From the NCBI GenBank assembly GCA_963742585.1, contig CAVUMI010000009.1, positions 1,984,001-2,048,000 on the forward strand: a stretch of DNA of 64,000 nt, in the 5' to 3' direction. This document shows positions 63,581-64,000 of the stretch, in pieces (the first letter of the stretch is position 1; every line of letters starts with the position of its first letter). The notes under the pieces were generated by a model. It ran no database searches. It saw nothing but the letters and a program-made list of their open reading frames with translations, and was not told the origin of the DNA. The stretch is from JACDEA01 sp963742585 (lineage in GTDB: Bacteria; Actinomycetota; Acidimicrobiia; Acidimicrobiales; JACDEA01). A program made the position numbers and the translations under genes.

Positions 63581-64000
63581 CTACGCCTCCGGCTCGCTGC
63601 ACTCCGCCAGCCTTCCCCATTCGTCGATTCCGAGCTCCTCGGCCCGGGCCGTCGGCGCCACCTCCGCGGCGGCGAAGCCGGCGTCGTCCACCAGACCGGC
63701 TAGTGCCCGGCGCAGCATCTTGCGCCGCTGGCCGAACCCAGCAGCGATCAGGCGAAACAACCATTCCCGATCGACATCGACGGCGGGCGCGGTCCGCCGT
63801 ATGACCGACACGAGCACCGACTCCACGCGTGGGCGGGGCACGAACACGCTGGCCGGCACGCGACCTGCGACCCGTGCGGTCGCCCAGTACGCGAGGCGGA
63901 CCGAGGGTGCGCCGTACGCCGCGTCGCCCGCGCCGGCGGCCAGACGCTCGCCCACTTCGCGCTGCACCATCACCAGCATGCGTTCGATCTGGGGTGCGTC
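63581..64000 (-). CDS. rsmA: 16S rRNA (adenine1518/1519-N6)-dimethyltransferase, C-terminal part
   Basis: The frame is open to the window edge and gives the last 139 residues. APQIERMLVMVQREVGERLAA and SVRLAYWATARVAGRVPASVFVPRPRVESVLVSV are the KsgA/RsmA core after motif IV, with the typical C-terminal helices LFRLIAAGFGQRRKMLRRAL. The protein ends CSEPEA, the same word as the start-codon mini-ORFs. It methylates the 3' end of 16S rRNA. N-terminal half lies outside. Confidence 0.9.
   Translation of the reverse strand, partial: DAPQIERMLVMVQREVGERLAAGAGDAAYGAPSVRLAYWATARVAGRVPASVFVPRPRVESVLVSVIRRTAPAVDVDREWLFRLIAAGFGQRRKMLRRALAGLVDDAGFAAAEVAPTARAEELGIDEWGRLAECSEPEA

Overview
The window is 64 kb of high-GC DNA from the chromosome of an actinobacterium, most likely an uncultured member of Acidimicrobiia. 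The phylum call rests on several signals: a BldC-type regulator, a perfect mycobacterial-type LexA box, an actinobacterial kinase family (TIGR02569), a DUF501 gene next to ppx, a bS22-type micro-ribosomal protein, and F420-type LLM and PPOX oxidoreductases. The class call is inference. I see no integrase, transposase, phage module or CRISPR array, so this is ordinary chromosome.

Layout. 0-4.9 kb: sugar epimerase end, flavin reductase, metallo-hydrolase, then a + strand operon of an epoxide-hydrolase-like protein, a thioredoxin-fold/UGSC-partner protein and a UGSC-family protein whose in-frame TGA reads as selenocysteine. 4.9-19.9 kb: mostly catabolic genes, including a large secreted subtilase, MutY, MaoC hydratase, esterase, two acyl-CoA dehydrogenases and a malyl-CoA-lyase-type enzyme. 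MaoC, the long acyl-CoA dehydrogenase and the lyase fit the lower part of the ethylmalonyl-CoA pathway. 19.9-30.4 kb: class II fumarase, NlpC/P60 hydrolase, oxidoreductases, BldC, a LexA-box-linked radical SAM protein, a molybdopterin oxidoreductase/cytochrome b pair, a DM13 protein and TetR. 30.4-43 kb: di-iron protein under a likely TetR operator, ArsC, MFS exporter, anti-sigma kinase, tRNA-Leu, nuclease, acyltransferase, epimerase, enoyl-CoA hydratase, cupredoxin lipoprotein, aminotransferase and two kinase-like proteins. 43-47.4 kb: the housekeeping block ppx, DUF501, cyclase, ftsB, eno. 47.5-53 kb: enoyl-CoA hydratase, amidase, MFS, ABC substrate-binding lipoprotein, mscL. 53-64 kb: the conserved block mazG, surA-like, mfd, pth, rplY, prs, glmU, tRNA-Gln, a bS22-like gene, ispE, ksgA, nearly all on the minus strand.

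Data quality shapes the reading. Many genes, including essential ones (fumC, mfd, pth, rplY, glmU, ispE), are split by single-base indels, mostly insertions of one base plus some deletions in short homopolymers. They cluster at about 2.9-4.9, 19.9-29.7, 34.5-36, 39.9 and 47-64 kb, while about 4.9-19.9, 30.3-34.5 and 36.4-47.4 kb are almost free of them. I treat them as assembly errors and give each gene its full reconstructed span.

The most interesting items are the UGSC selenoprotein with its hairpin just after the UGA, the 41-bp tandem repeat of start-codon mini-ORFs in front of it (the same word recurs at the glmU/prs and ksgA/ispE junctions), a perfect 58-bp palindrome filling the gap between two convergent genes, a LexA box inside the last codons of a cytochrome b gene, and a GlmU lacking its acetyltransferase end.
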